Below are positions 6,630 to 12,584 of a stretch of 12,584 nucleotides of DNA, piece by piece. The notes under the pieces are model-generated. The model did no database searches, was not told where the DNA came from, and was given only the letters and a program-made list of their open reading frames with translations. Source of the stretch: Rickettsiales bacterium (GTDB lineage Bacteria > Pseudomonadota > Alphaproteobacteria > Rickettsiales > UBA3002). The stretch lies in the NCBI GenBank assembly GCA_002725445.1, contig PBPD01000106.1:1-12584 (forward strand), given 5' to 3'. The position numbers were made by a program, and so were the translations under genes. Position 1 is the stretch's first letter. Every line of letters starts with the position of its first letter.

Positions 6630-7565
6630 TTAATCGAACAGGCTGGACACGGATGTTTCTTCACTGATGCGGCGAATTGCCTCTGCCAACAGTGGAGCCA
6701 CACTTATCACCCTGATTTTGCTGCTATTTTTTACCGCATCGGTTGGGGCGATCGTGTCGCATATCACCAGCGAGTCGAGTTGCGAATTATCAATGCGCTC
6801 CACCGCATTGCCTGACAACACGCCGTGGGTTACATACGCCGAAACGGACAACGCACCCTGTTGTAGTAGTTTATCGGCGGCATTACACAACGTACCGCCT
6901 GAATCCACGATATCGTCAAAGAGGATACAATGGCGGTTTTCGATTTCACCAATAATATGCATCACCTCAGATTCGCCTGCGCGTTCGCGGCGCTTATCGA
7001 CGATGGCCAAATCTGCATCCAGACGGTTGGCCAGTGCGCGTGCACGTACCACGCCGCCTACATCCGGCGATACCACCACCAACTCATTGGGGTCTTCGTA
7101 ATTATTGCGAATGTCTGCCTTTATCGCAGGACGCGCATAAAGGTGATCAAGCGGAATATCGAAAAAGCCCTGAATCTGACCAGCGTGCAAGTCTACCGTC
7201 AACACACGGTCGGCACCGGCAGAGGTAATCAGATTGGCAATCAATTTCGCGGTGATTGGTGTGCGGGGGCCAGGCTTACGATCCTGACGGGCATAGCCGT
7301 AATAAGGCATAACCGCAGTCACGCGGCGCGCAGAAGCGCGTTTGAGCGCGTCTAGCGTGACCAGTAATTCTATGATGTGATCATTAGCGGGATAAGAGGT
7401 GGATTGAATCAGAAACACGTCCTGTCCACGCACATTTTCTTTGATTTCTACGAACACTTCCGAGTCGGAAAAACGACGAATGCTGGCATCGGCCAATGGC
7501 ACATGCAGATAATCCGACATAGCTTTTGCTAGCGGCTGGTTACTGTTGGCTGCAATCAGTTTCAT
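6630..7565 (-). CDS. prs: Ribose-phosphate pyrophosphokinase (PRPP synthetase)
   Basis: Makes 5-phosphoribosyl-1-diphosphate from ribose 5-phosphate and ATP for nucleotide, histidine and tryptophan synthesis in the cytoplasm. At 311 residues it has the standard class I length. Visible motifs are RRFSDSEVFVEI (30-41), YYGYARQDRK (88-97), DLHAGQIQGFFD (125-136, with the metal/ATP-binding His 127), SPDVGG (166-171), the catalytic flexible-loop start VDKRR (189-193), and the PRPP-binding loop DDIVDSGGT (217-225). GGGG about five bases before the ATG is the likely ribosome binding site. A 70-base gap separates it from the upstream antiporter gene and a 109-base gap from rplY, whose own promoter suggests prs is a separate or only partly linked unit. 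Confidence 0.97.
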   Translation of the reverse strand: MKLIAANSNQPLAKAMSDYLHVPLADASIRRFSDSEVFVEIKENVRGQDVFLIQSTSYPANDHIIELLVTLDALKRASARRVTAVMPYYGYARQDRKPGPRTPITAKLIANLITSAGADRVLTVDLHAGQIQGFFDIPLDHLYARPAIKADIRNNYEDPNELVVVSPDVGGVVRARALANRLDADLAIVDKRRERAGESEVMHIIGEIENRHCILFDDIVDSGGTLCNAADKLLQQGALSVSAYVTHGVLSGNAVERIDNSQLDSLVICDTIAPTDAVKNSSKIRVISVAPLLAEAIRRISEETSVSSLFD

Positions 7566-7580
7566 AAAAGCCCCGCTGAT

Positions 7581-7590
7581 TCACATGTGA
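7581..7590. repeat. Perfect 10-bp palindrome TCACATGTGA upstream of prs
   Basis: TCACATGTGA is its own reverse complement and lies 16-25 bases before the prs start codon, in the 70-base gap after the antiporter gene. It could be an operator, but a 10-bp palindrome can arise by chance and no clear promoter flanks it. Confidence 0.3.
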
Positions 7591-7631
7591 GAAAGTGGCG
7601 TGACACTAGCAGCGGTCTTGCGAAAAGTAAA

Positions 7632-7643
7632 CTGCTTAAGCAG
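7632..7643. repeat. Perfect 12-bp palindrome across the antiporter stop codon
   Basis: CTGCTTAAGCAG is its own reverse complement and contains the TAA stop of the antiporter gene (7636-7638, minus strand). On that strand a T-rich patch (TTTACTTTT) follows, but with no loop between the half-sites it is a poor terminator hairpin. The function, if any, is unknown. Confidence 0.25.
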
Positions 7644-9342
7644 CGCCTTCTTCGTCGGGTTTAAGGCTGTAATCTTCTTTGCGGAAGACGGTGGTAACGC
7701 GTTGAATTTCATGCTCTGGCACACCCAGTTCGCGCAGCAGCGCACCGGCTATTTGCAAGCTGCCTTCAAAAATTTCCGGCACCGCTACATTCGCGCCTAT
7801 TTCCTTGATGTCTTTGGCCTGACGCAAGTCATTCACGCGGACAATAATTGGCAAATAAGGATAATCTTTGCGTAGCGCTTTTACCACCTGCGTAGCCATG
7901 CGCTCATTTTTGAACGTCACAATCGCGGCACGCGCGCGCTTGATACCAACCGCTTCCAACACTTCCATACGGGTGGCATCGCCGTAATAAACGGGCGCAT
8001 TATGCTGGCGCCCATCGGTTACTTCCGCCGGGTTAAACTCCAACGCGATGAACGGTATTTCCTCGGTCTGCAAAATCTCAGTTACCATTTTACCCATGCG
8101 GCCATAACCTGCCACAATCACATGGTCTTCCAGATCGAGTGTTTCCTGCTTCACCGAATCTGGCCCAACATCAGGCGTAGAGCGAATGCGCGCTGCCAAA
8201 CGTTGTCCAAGCAACGAAAGCAGCGGAGTCAGTGCCATGGTAACGCTGACAATGACCAACAGCACCTGCGTCAAATGCTGAGAGAAAATCTCCATTTCAC
8301 CCGCCAGCGTGAACAAAATGAAGCCAAACTCGCCCCCCTGCGCCAGCAGCAAGGCCGTGTGCACCGAGGCACAGCTACCGAATTTGAACATGCGCAAAAG
8401 CGCATGGATGATGAGGAATTTGGTAAGAATGAGCACCAGCGAGGCCAGCAAAATCAAATGCCACATCTCAATCAACAGGCTCAGATCAACCGCCATACCC
8501 ACCGTCATGAAGAATAAACCTAACAGCAGGCCTTTATAAGGCTTAACATCGGCTTCCACCTGATGATGGAATTCGGTTTCTGCCACCAGAAGCCCGGCCA
8601 TGAAAGCACCAAGCGCCATGGAAAGCCCTGCCGTCTCGGTCAACCACGATGTGCCCAGCACTATCAGTAAGGTGGTGGCGGCGAATAATTCTTCATTTTG
8701 CAACGATGCGATGAAACGGAAAATGGGGCGAAGAATCAGCCGGCCAAGGCTGAAAATCAGTACCATCGCCACGGCTGCACGAATGGAAGCTTCGATTAAG
8801 GCAAAGCCGATATTGCCAATTTCACCTGCCGCCAACAGAGGCATCAGCACCAACAAGGGCATCACCGCCAAATCCTGAAGCAAAAGGATAGATAATGCTA
8901 ACCGGCCTACCTGTGACCCCTTCTCGCCGGTCTCCTCTATCACCTGCAATACCAGCGCAGTAGAAGAAAGGGCAAGGCCACCCCCCACAATCACCACTGC
9001 TGTCAAATCCATGCCAAACAGCAGCATTACACCGCCTATAACCGCCGAGGTAAAAAACACCTGCGCGGTACCAAACCCAAACACCATGGTACGCATGGCC
9101 TTCAGGCGTGCCCACGACAATTCCATCCCGATCATAAAGAGCAAAAAGACTACACCCAGCTCGGCAATGCCTTGCGTGGTGGAGACGTCGTGAATCCAGC
9201 CAATTCCGTGCGGGCCAATCAGTGCACCTGCTACCAGATACCCAAGTACTGGGCTAAGTCGAAATGAGCGAAACAGCGCCACCACACCCACGGCCGCAAC
9301 GATCAATATCAATATTTCTGCGAGTGGGGTATGATGTTCCAT
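7636..9342 (-). CDS. KefB/KefC-like monovalent cation:proton antiporter (CPA2) with RCK domain
   Basis: A 568-residue inner-membrane protein. Residues about 1-385 hold some 12 hydrophobic segments of the Na+/H+ exchanger domain. They include the N-terminal LGYLVAGALIGPHGIG, the QDLAV motif (156-160) with the presumed ion-binding Asp 157, GAFMAGLLVAET (245-256) and LAQGGEFGF (333-341). Residues about 406-520 form a cytoplasmic RCK/TrkA-N Rossmann domain with GYGRMG (412-417) and GDAT (454-457), which bind nucleotide or glutathione-type ligands in this family. Kef proteins exchange K+ for H+ during electrophile stress, but whether this one carries K+ or Na+ is not decided by the sequence. There is no obvious TrkA-C domain. 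A clear Shine-Dalgarno is missing before the ATG at 9342. It is transcribed divergently from the SDR gene and ends 70 bases before prs. Confidence 0.92.
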   Translation of the reverse strand: MEHHTPLAEILILIVAAVGVVALFRSFRLSPVLGYLVAGALIGPHGIGWIHDVSTTQGIAELGVVFLLFMIGMELSWARLKAMRTMVFGFGTAQVFFTSAVIGGVMLLFGMDLTAVVIVGGGLALSSTALVLQVIEETGEKGSQVGRLALSILLLQDLAVMPLLVLMPLLAAGEIGNIGFALIEASIRAAVAMVLIFSLGRLILRPIFRFIASLQNEELFAATTLLIVLGTSWLTETAGLSMALGAFMAGLLVAETEFHHQVEADVKPYKGLLLGLFFMTVGMAVDLSLLIEMWHLILLASLVLILTKFLIIHALLRMFKFGSCASVHTALLLAQGGEFGFILFTLAGEMEIFSQHLTQVLLVIVSVTMALTPLLSLLGQRLAARIRSTPDVGPDSVKQETLDLEDHVIVAGYGRMGKMVTEILQTEEIPFIALEFNPAEVTDGRQHNAPVYYGDATRMEVLEAVGIKRARAAIVTFKNERMATQVVKALRKDYPYLPIIVRVNDLRQAKDIKEIGANVAVPEIFEGSLQIAGALLRELGVPEHEIQRVTTVFRKEDYSLKPDEEGAA

Positions 9343-9418
9343 GCCATTACTATTTGGTTTTCACTGAGCCGTCACTATATGGCCTAGAGTGAGATATGAC
9401 AACGTGGAGATATAAAAT
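9343..9418. promoter_or_regulatory. Divergent promoter region with repeated TCACT motifs
   Basis: These 76 bases lie between the minus-strand antiporter and the plus-strand SDR gene. TCACT occurs at 9361-9365 and 9372-9376, 11 bases (about one helical turn) apart, and its inverse AGTGA lies at 9388-9392. A weak plus-strand promoter can be read as TTGGTT (9354-9359), 16 bases, TATATG (9376-9381). The motif spacing could mark an operator shared by both genes. All parts are weak on their own. Confidence 0.35.
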
Positions 9419-10177
9419 ATGCGCAATGCGCTAATTACCGGAGCAGCAAAACGTGTGGGGCGCGCCATGGCTTTGCATCTGGCACAGCAAGGCTGGAACA
9501 TCGCAATCCATTATCATCACTCTGCAAACGAAGCAGAAAGCCTGAAACAGGCAATCGAAGCTTTGGGACAGAAAGCTGTATTGGTGCAGGCTGACCTGCA
9601 GGACGAAGATGCACAGGCATCCGTGGTTGAATCGGCTGCGAACGTTTTGGGCGGGCTGACTTTGCTTATCAATAATGCGGGGCGCTTCCGCAAAGATAAT
9701 CTGCAGAATATGCAACGCGCTGATTACGACAAACATATGAATCTGCATGTATGGGCATCGTTGAAATTGATTCAGGATTTTGCAGCGCTTGCGGCAACCG
9801 AGCAAGGCGAGTGTAACATTATCAACATTACCGATGGCATGACGGGATGGAGCCTGTCGAGCGGCTATTTAACCTATAGCCTTAGCAAAGCCACCCTGCA
9901 CCATCTGACCGAAGCATTGGCGCGCGAGCTGGCACCCGGCATCCGCATCAACGCCATTGCCCCCGGTGCCACCTTGCCGGGCGAAGAAGATGGCGAGGCA
10001 GAATTTGCACGGATTGCAGCCCATACGCCCCTGCAACGGGTGAGCTCTCCAGAGGAAGTATGCCAAGCGCTGGATTATATTTTATCGGCTCGTTCGATGA
10101 CGGGTCAAAGCATTCGGTTGAATGCCGGCGCACATATTCCGCCAGTATGGGTAGAGAAAGATGAATCAGGCAGCTGA
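9419..10177 (+). CDS. SDR family oxidoreductase, pteridine reductase (PTR1/FolM)-like
   Basis: A 252-residue NAD(P)H-dependent short-chain dehydrogenase with a Rossmann fold, cytoplasmic. The cofactor motif reads TGAAKRVG (7-14), followed by HYHHSANEAESL (31-42) and QADL (57-60). This resembles Leishmania PTR1 and points to NADPH. NNAG is at 85-88. The catalytic Tyr 153 and Lys 157 are in YSLSK. The position usually held by the catalytic Ser is an Asp (Asp 139, in INITDGMTG), as in FolM and PTR1. These features suggest reduction of dihydropterin or dihydrofolate-type substrates, though a general SDR role is not excluded. GGAG lies about ten bases before the ATG. The protein starts directly with the Rossmann strand, which supports this start. 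The gene is followed by a long noncoding stretch and uvrC. Confidence 0.85.
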   Translation: MRNALITGAAKRVGRAMALHLAQQGWNIAIHYHHSANEAESLKQAIEALGQKAVLVQADLQDEDAQASVVESAANVLGGLTLLINNAGRFRKDNLQNMQRADYDKHMNLHVWASLKLIQDFAALAATEQGECNIINITDGMTGWSLSSGYLTYSLSKATLHHLTEALARELAPGIRINAIAPGATLPGEEDGEAEFARIAAHTPLQRVSSPEEVCQALDYILSARSMTGQSIRLNAGAHIPPVWVEKDESGS

Positions 10178-10220
10178 TTTATATTAATTTAATCCCCACA
10201 GCCGAAAGTTGTTCACACAT

Positions 10221-10262
10221 CGCCTGCTCACATGGGCATATAGGCAAGCCATGCATCAGGCG
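10221..10262. repeat. Compound stem-loop downstream of the SDR gene
   Basis: CGCCTG at 10221-10226 pairs with CAGGCG at 10257-10262. Inside, CATGGGC (10231-10237) pairs with GCCATG (10248-10253) with one bulged G, leaving a ten-base loop. No T tract follows on either strand, so it is not an intrinsic terminator. It may be an mRNA 3' structure of the SDR transcript or a DNA element. Confidence 0.4.
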
Positions 10263-10408
10263 CATAGCTTAGGGTGGACTGTTACAATATGAGAAGCCAT
10301 AAAGTACATAATATCAATCGCTTAGAGGCGATGCACAAAATTTGGGCAAGTTATAAAAAACCCTTATGCTTCCAATGTCTTGACGTTTGTGCGCATAGTT
10401 CTACACAT

Positions 10409-10437
10409 TGTTATCCACATATTTTGTGGATGATATT
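10409..10437 (+). promoter_or_regulatory. Palindrome within a possible uvrC promoter
   Basis: ATCCACA at 10413-10419 and TGTGGAT at 10425-10431 form a perfect inverted repeat with a five-base centre; T10411-A10433 and a T-G wobble extend it. It contains a perfect DnaA box and a one-mismatch box in opposite orientation. A weak promoter, TTGTTA (10409-10414), 17 bases, GATATT (10432-10437), would place the palindrome across the -35 element and spacer, as expected for a repressor-type operator upstream of uvrC. Confidence 0.4.
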
Positions 10438-10468
10438 TATGTCTTGTTTATATGCTATTTAGGGTTTC

Positions 10469-12334
10469 ATGACGGACGAAAATACAACTCAGAATTCAGT
10501 CCATGGCGTAGAGGTGATTCGCGCCGCGCTGGACGATATGCCACGCAGCCCCGGCGTCTATCGCATGCTGAATGCGCAGGGCGATGTGCTGTATGTGGGT
10601 AAGGCCAAACATTTGCGCAATCGTGTGAGTAATTACGCGTCGCCGTCTAATTTGACGTATCGCATCATGCGTATGGTGGAGCAAACTGCTTCCGTGGAAA
10701 TCGTCACTACCCATACCGAAGCAGAAGCACTGCTGCTGGAAGCCAATATGATCAAGAAGCTCCAGCCGCGTTACAATATTCTGCTGCGCGATGATAAATC
10801 TTTTCCCTACATCATCGTCACAGGTGATCATGATTTTCCACGTGTGAAAAAACACCGCGGCGCGCAAAAACAAAAGGGTGAGTATTTTGGCCCCTTTGCC
10901 TCAGCAGGCGCTGTCAATAAGACTATTGCGCAATTGCAGCGCGCATTTTTGCTGCGCCCCTGTTCAGACAGTATTTTCAACAATCGCACGCGCCCTTGCC
11001 TGCAATACCAGATCAAGCGCTGCTCGGCACCGTGCGTGGATTACATAAGCAAGCAAGACTATGCCGGGCTGGTAGATCAGGCCAAGGCGTTCTTAAGCGG
11101 AAAAAGCCGTGAAATACAGGCACGGCTGGTAGAACAAATGCAGGCTCATAGCGATGCGATGGAATTTGAAAAAGCCGCGCGCCTGCGCGACCGGGTGCGC
11201 GCTCTGACGCAAGTGCAGCAAGATCAGGGCATGCGCGTAGCAGGGCTGGATGATGCCGACGCCATTGCACTCTACAAACAAGACGGCCAGTCCTGCATTC
11301 AGGTGTTCTTCTTCCGTAAAGGAAACCATTTTGGCAACCAGTCTTATTTTCCTAAGCACAGCGCAGAGGCCAGCGAAGCTGAAATACTGAGCGCTTTTCT
11401 TAGCCAGTTTTATCAGACACACACCCCGCCTAAAGAAATCCTGCTAAGCCATCCGATCGAAGAAGAAGAGGTGCTATCGCAGGCCCTGTCGATGGATACG
11501 CCCTACACGGTGCATTTCTTTGTGCCCAAACGCGGCGACAAACGCGAGGTGATCCAACAGGCGTTACGCAACGCAGAGGCGGCGCTATTGCGGCGTCAAA
11601 GTGAACGCATGGCCGATGCTGCCCTGCTGGAAGGCGTCGCCAAGCTTTTCCATTTGAGCGAAGCGCCTACGCGCATTGAAGTCTACGATAACAGCCATAT
11701 CAGCGGCACGCATGCGCTGGGCGCCATGGTAGTTGCCACCCCTGAAGGGCTGGATAAGAAATCCTACCGACAATTCAACATACGCGATGAAGCGCTGGAG
11801 CCGGGCGATGATTACGGCATGATGCGTGAAGTATTCACGCGCCGCTTCAAGCGATTGCAAAAAGATGACCCCGAACGCACCCAAGGCCAGTGGCCAGACT
11901 TGGTGCTGATTGATGGTGGTCTGGGACAATTAAATGCAGTGCGCGAGGTATTCGAAGAACTGGGCGTAGATGATTTATGCTATGTGGCAATTGCCAAGGG
12001 GCCGGACCGTAATGCAGGGCGCGAGCAATTCTTTATGCCCGATAAAGCACCCTTCCAGTTACCGGTAGACGACCCTGTGTTGCATTATCTGCAACGCCTG
12101 CGCGACGAATCGCATCGCTTTGCCATCGGCGCGCATCGCCGCAAACGTGGCAAGGCTATCAGCACGTCGGAGCTGGATGCGATTCCCGGCATTGGCGCCA
12201 CCCGCAAACGCGCGTTGCTGCATCATTTCGGCTCGCGCAAACAAGTCGAGCGTGCCACACTTTCCGAACTGGAAAAAGTGCCCGGCATCAGCAAAAAAAC
12301 CGCGCAGATTATATATGACCACTTCCATTCCTGA
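10469..12334 (+). CDS. uvrC: UvrABC system protein C (excinuclease subunit C)
   Basis: Nucleotide excision repair nuclease that makes both incisions around a lesion with UvrB. At 621 residues it is full length. The order is: GIY-YIG nuclease (about 28-105; GVY 29-31, YVG 42-44); four cysteines at 165, 177, 185 and 189 matching the Fe-S cluster ligands known in E. coli UvrC; UVR/UvrB-binding motif (about 213-248); the RNase H-like 3-prime... 5-prime incision domain (about 260-550, with Asp 407 in VYDNSH, Asp 448 region in PGDDYG, Asp 482 in LIDGG and His 549 in RDESHRF); and a C-terminal double HhH DNA-binding region (about 567-620). The ATG has AGGG only four bases upstream, a short spacing. 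The N-terminal extension before the GIY-YIG domain supports this start. The pgsA-like gene follows after 23 bases, suggesting co-transcription. Confidence 0.97.
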   Translation: MTDENTTQNSVHGVEVIRAALDDMPRSPGVYRMLNAQGDVLYVGKAKHLRNRVSNYASPSNLTYRIMRMVEQTASVEIVTTHTEAEALLLEANMIKKLQPRYNILLRDDKSFPYIIVTGDHDFPRVKKHRGAQKQKGEYFGPFASAGAVNKTIAQLQRAFLLRPCSDSIFNNRTRPCLQYQIKRCSAPCVDYISKQDYAGLVDQAKAFLSGKSREIQARLVEQMQAHSDAMEFEKAARLRDRVRALTQVQQDQGMRVAGLDDADAIALYKQDGQSCIQVFFFRKGNHFGNQSYFPKHSAEASEAEILSAFLSQFYQTHTPPKEILLSHPIEEEEVLSQALSMDTPYTVHFFVPKRGDKREVIQQALRNAEAALLRRQSERMADAALLEGVAKLFHLSEAPTRIEVYDNSHISGTHALGAMVVATPEGLDKKSYRQFNIRDEALEPGDDYGMMREVFTRRFKRLQKDDPERTQGQWPDLVLIDGGLGQLNAVREVFEELGVDDLCYVAIAKGPDRNAGREQFFMPDKAPFQLPVDDPVLHYLQRLRDESHRFAIGAHRRKRGKAISTSELDAIPGIGATRKRALLHHFGSRKQVERATLSELEKVPGISKKTAQIIYDHFHS

Positions 12335-12357
12335 TGGGTTTGCTTATGCTGTAGCGC

Positions 12358-12584
12358 ATGAGTTTGAACATGAAACGGCATATACCTAATTGGCTTACCA
12401 TTTCGCGCATTGCGGTTATTCCTGTGTTGCTAGCGCTCTATGCCTATTGCGATACGGCATTCCGCTTCTGGGCGCTGCCGCTGTTTGCCTATGCGGCTAT
12501 CACCGACTTTCTCGATGGGTATCTGGCGCGTAAATGGAATGTGCTGTCGGATCTCGGGCGCTTGCTCGACCCGATTGCCGACAA
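12358..12584 (+). CDS. pgsA: CDP-alcohol phosphatidyltransferase, probably phosphatidylglycerophosphate synthase; 3' end missing
   Basis: The first 75 residues are visible and the frame stays open to the window end. The protein starts MSLNMKRHIPNWLTISRIAV, where IPNxLTxxR is typical of PgsA. The family catalytic motif D-G-x2-A-R-x8-G-x3-D-x3-D is complete in DGYLARK through LLDPIAD, at about residues 53-75. One hydrophobic segment spans about residues 17-32 and another 37-52, so it is an inner-membrane enzyme. PgsA joins CDP-diacylglycerol and glycerol 3-phosphate to make phosphatidylglycerol phosphate. An in-frame TAG at 12352-12354 limits the start to ATG 12358 or ATG 12370. Neither has a clear Shine-Dalgarno, so coupling to uvrC, 23 bases upstream, is plausible. 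The uvrC-pgsA order is common in alphaproteobacteria and other proteobacteria. Confidence 0.92.
   Translation, partial: MSLNMKRHIPNWLTISRIAVIPVLLALYAYCDTAFRFWALPLFAYAAITDFLDGYLARKWNVLSDLGRLLDPIAD

Larger units (their letters stand above)
10178..10468. other. Noncoding region before uvrC with DnaA-box-like and IHF-like sites
   Basis: No convincing gene lies in these 291 bases. Matches to TTATNCACA are TTATCCACA at 10411-10419 (perfect), TTGTTCACA at 10209-10217 and TTCTACACA at 10399-10407 (one mismatch each), and TCATCCACA on the minus strand at 10425-10433 (one mismatch). TATCAATCGCTTA at 10312-10324 fits the IHF consensus WATCAANNNNTTR. An AT-rich patch begins at 10177. A compound stem-loop lies at 10221-10262. 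Such content is found in replication origins and in DnaA-regulated promoters. Alphaproteobacterial origins are usually near hemE, parAB or dnaA, not here, so regulation of uvrC or chance is at least as likely. Confidence 0.4.

Noticed and set aside
10211..10414. LexA (SOS) box upstream of uvrC
   Set aside because: Two GTTC half-sites exist (10211-10214 and 10398-10401), but neither is followed by a second GTTC after seven bases. The closest is GTTA after eight.
10274..10462. 62-codon open frame in the gap before uvrC
   Set aside because: No Shine-Dalgarno, Cys/His/Met-rich random composition, and it runs through the DnaA-like boxes and the uvrC promoter area.
1..12584. CRISPR arrays, insertion sequences, prophage, toxin-antitoxin or defence genes, tRNA genes
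   Set aside because: I saw no regularly spaced repeats, transposase motifs, terminal inverted repeats or cloverleaf sequences. All sizeable frames on both strands are assigned to housekeeping families or rejected as shadows.

Overview
The window looks like a chromosomal housekeeping segment of a Gram-negative bacterium, most likely an alphaproteobacterium of moderate GC content. This is inferred from the flavour of the proteins (two-domain bL25 with an acidic tail, LysR regulator behind trxB, UvrC followed by PgsA, YchF beside Pth) and from sigma70-like promoters. I see no mobile element, CRISPR array, tRNA or rRNA. Nothing in codon use suggests recent transfer.

Layout. Bases 1-702 are the 3' two thirds of thioredoxin reductase (trxB), followed on the same strand by a LysR-type regulator (790-1680). 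The gap 1681-1953 holds no protein gene. It carries a promoter-like sequence, five hairpins that abut with no linker, and a strong intrinsic terminator, so it is a good candidate for an unrecognised small RNA. From 1954 to 7565 all genes lie on the minus strand, in transcription order prs, rplY (bL25), pth, ychF, a membrane-anchored tandem FKBP-like protein, and an aspartate-type aminotransferase. The last five are packed with gaps of 2-28 bases behind a near-consensus promoter at 6576-6604, so they probably form one operon. Upstream, also on the minus strand, is a KefB/KefC-like cation:proton antiporter (7636-9342).

A short divergent promoter region (9343-9418) separates the antiporter from a plus-strand pteridine-reductase-like SDR gene (9419-10177). 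A 291-base noncoding stretch follows, with one perfect and several near-perfect DnaA-box-like 9-mers, a perfect match to the IHF consensus, and two stem-loops. Then come uvrC (10469-12334) and, 23 bases later, the start of a CDP-alcohol phosphatidyltransferase gene (pgsA), cut by the window end.

How the genes work together. prs supplies PRPP. rplY, pth and ychF all serve the ribosome or translation (5S rRNA binding, peptidyl-tRNA recycling, ribosome-associated ATPase). The FKBP-like protein and the aminotransferase ride at the end of that operon. TrxB handles thiol redox balance, the antiporter handles ion or stress homeostasis, UvrC does nucleotide excision repair, and PgsA makes phosphatidylglycerol phosphate. 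The least explained items are the candidate RNA at 1759-1908, the noncoding block before uvrC, and the degenerate tandem FKBP protein.
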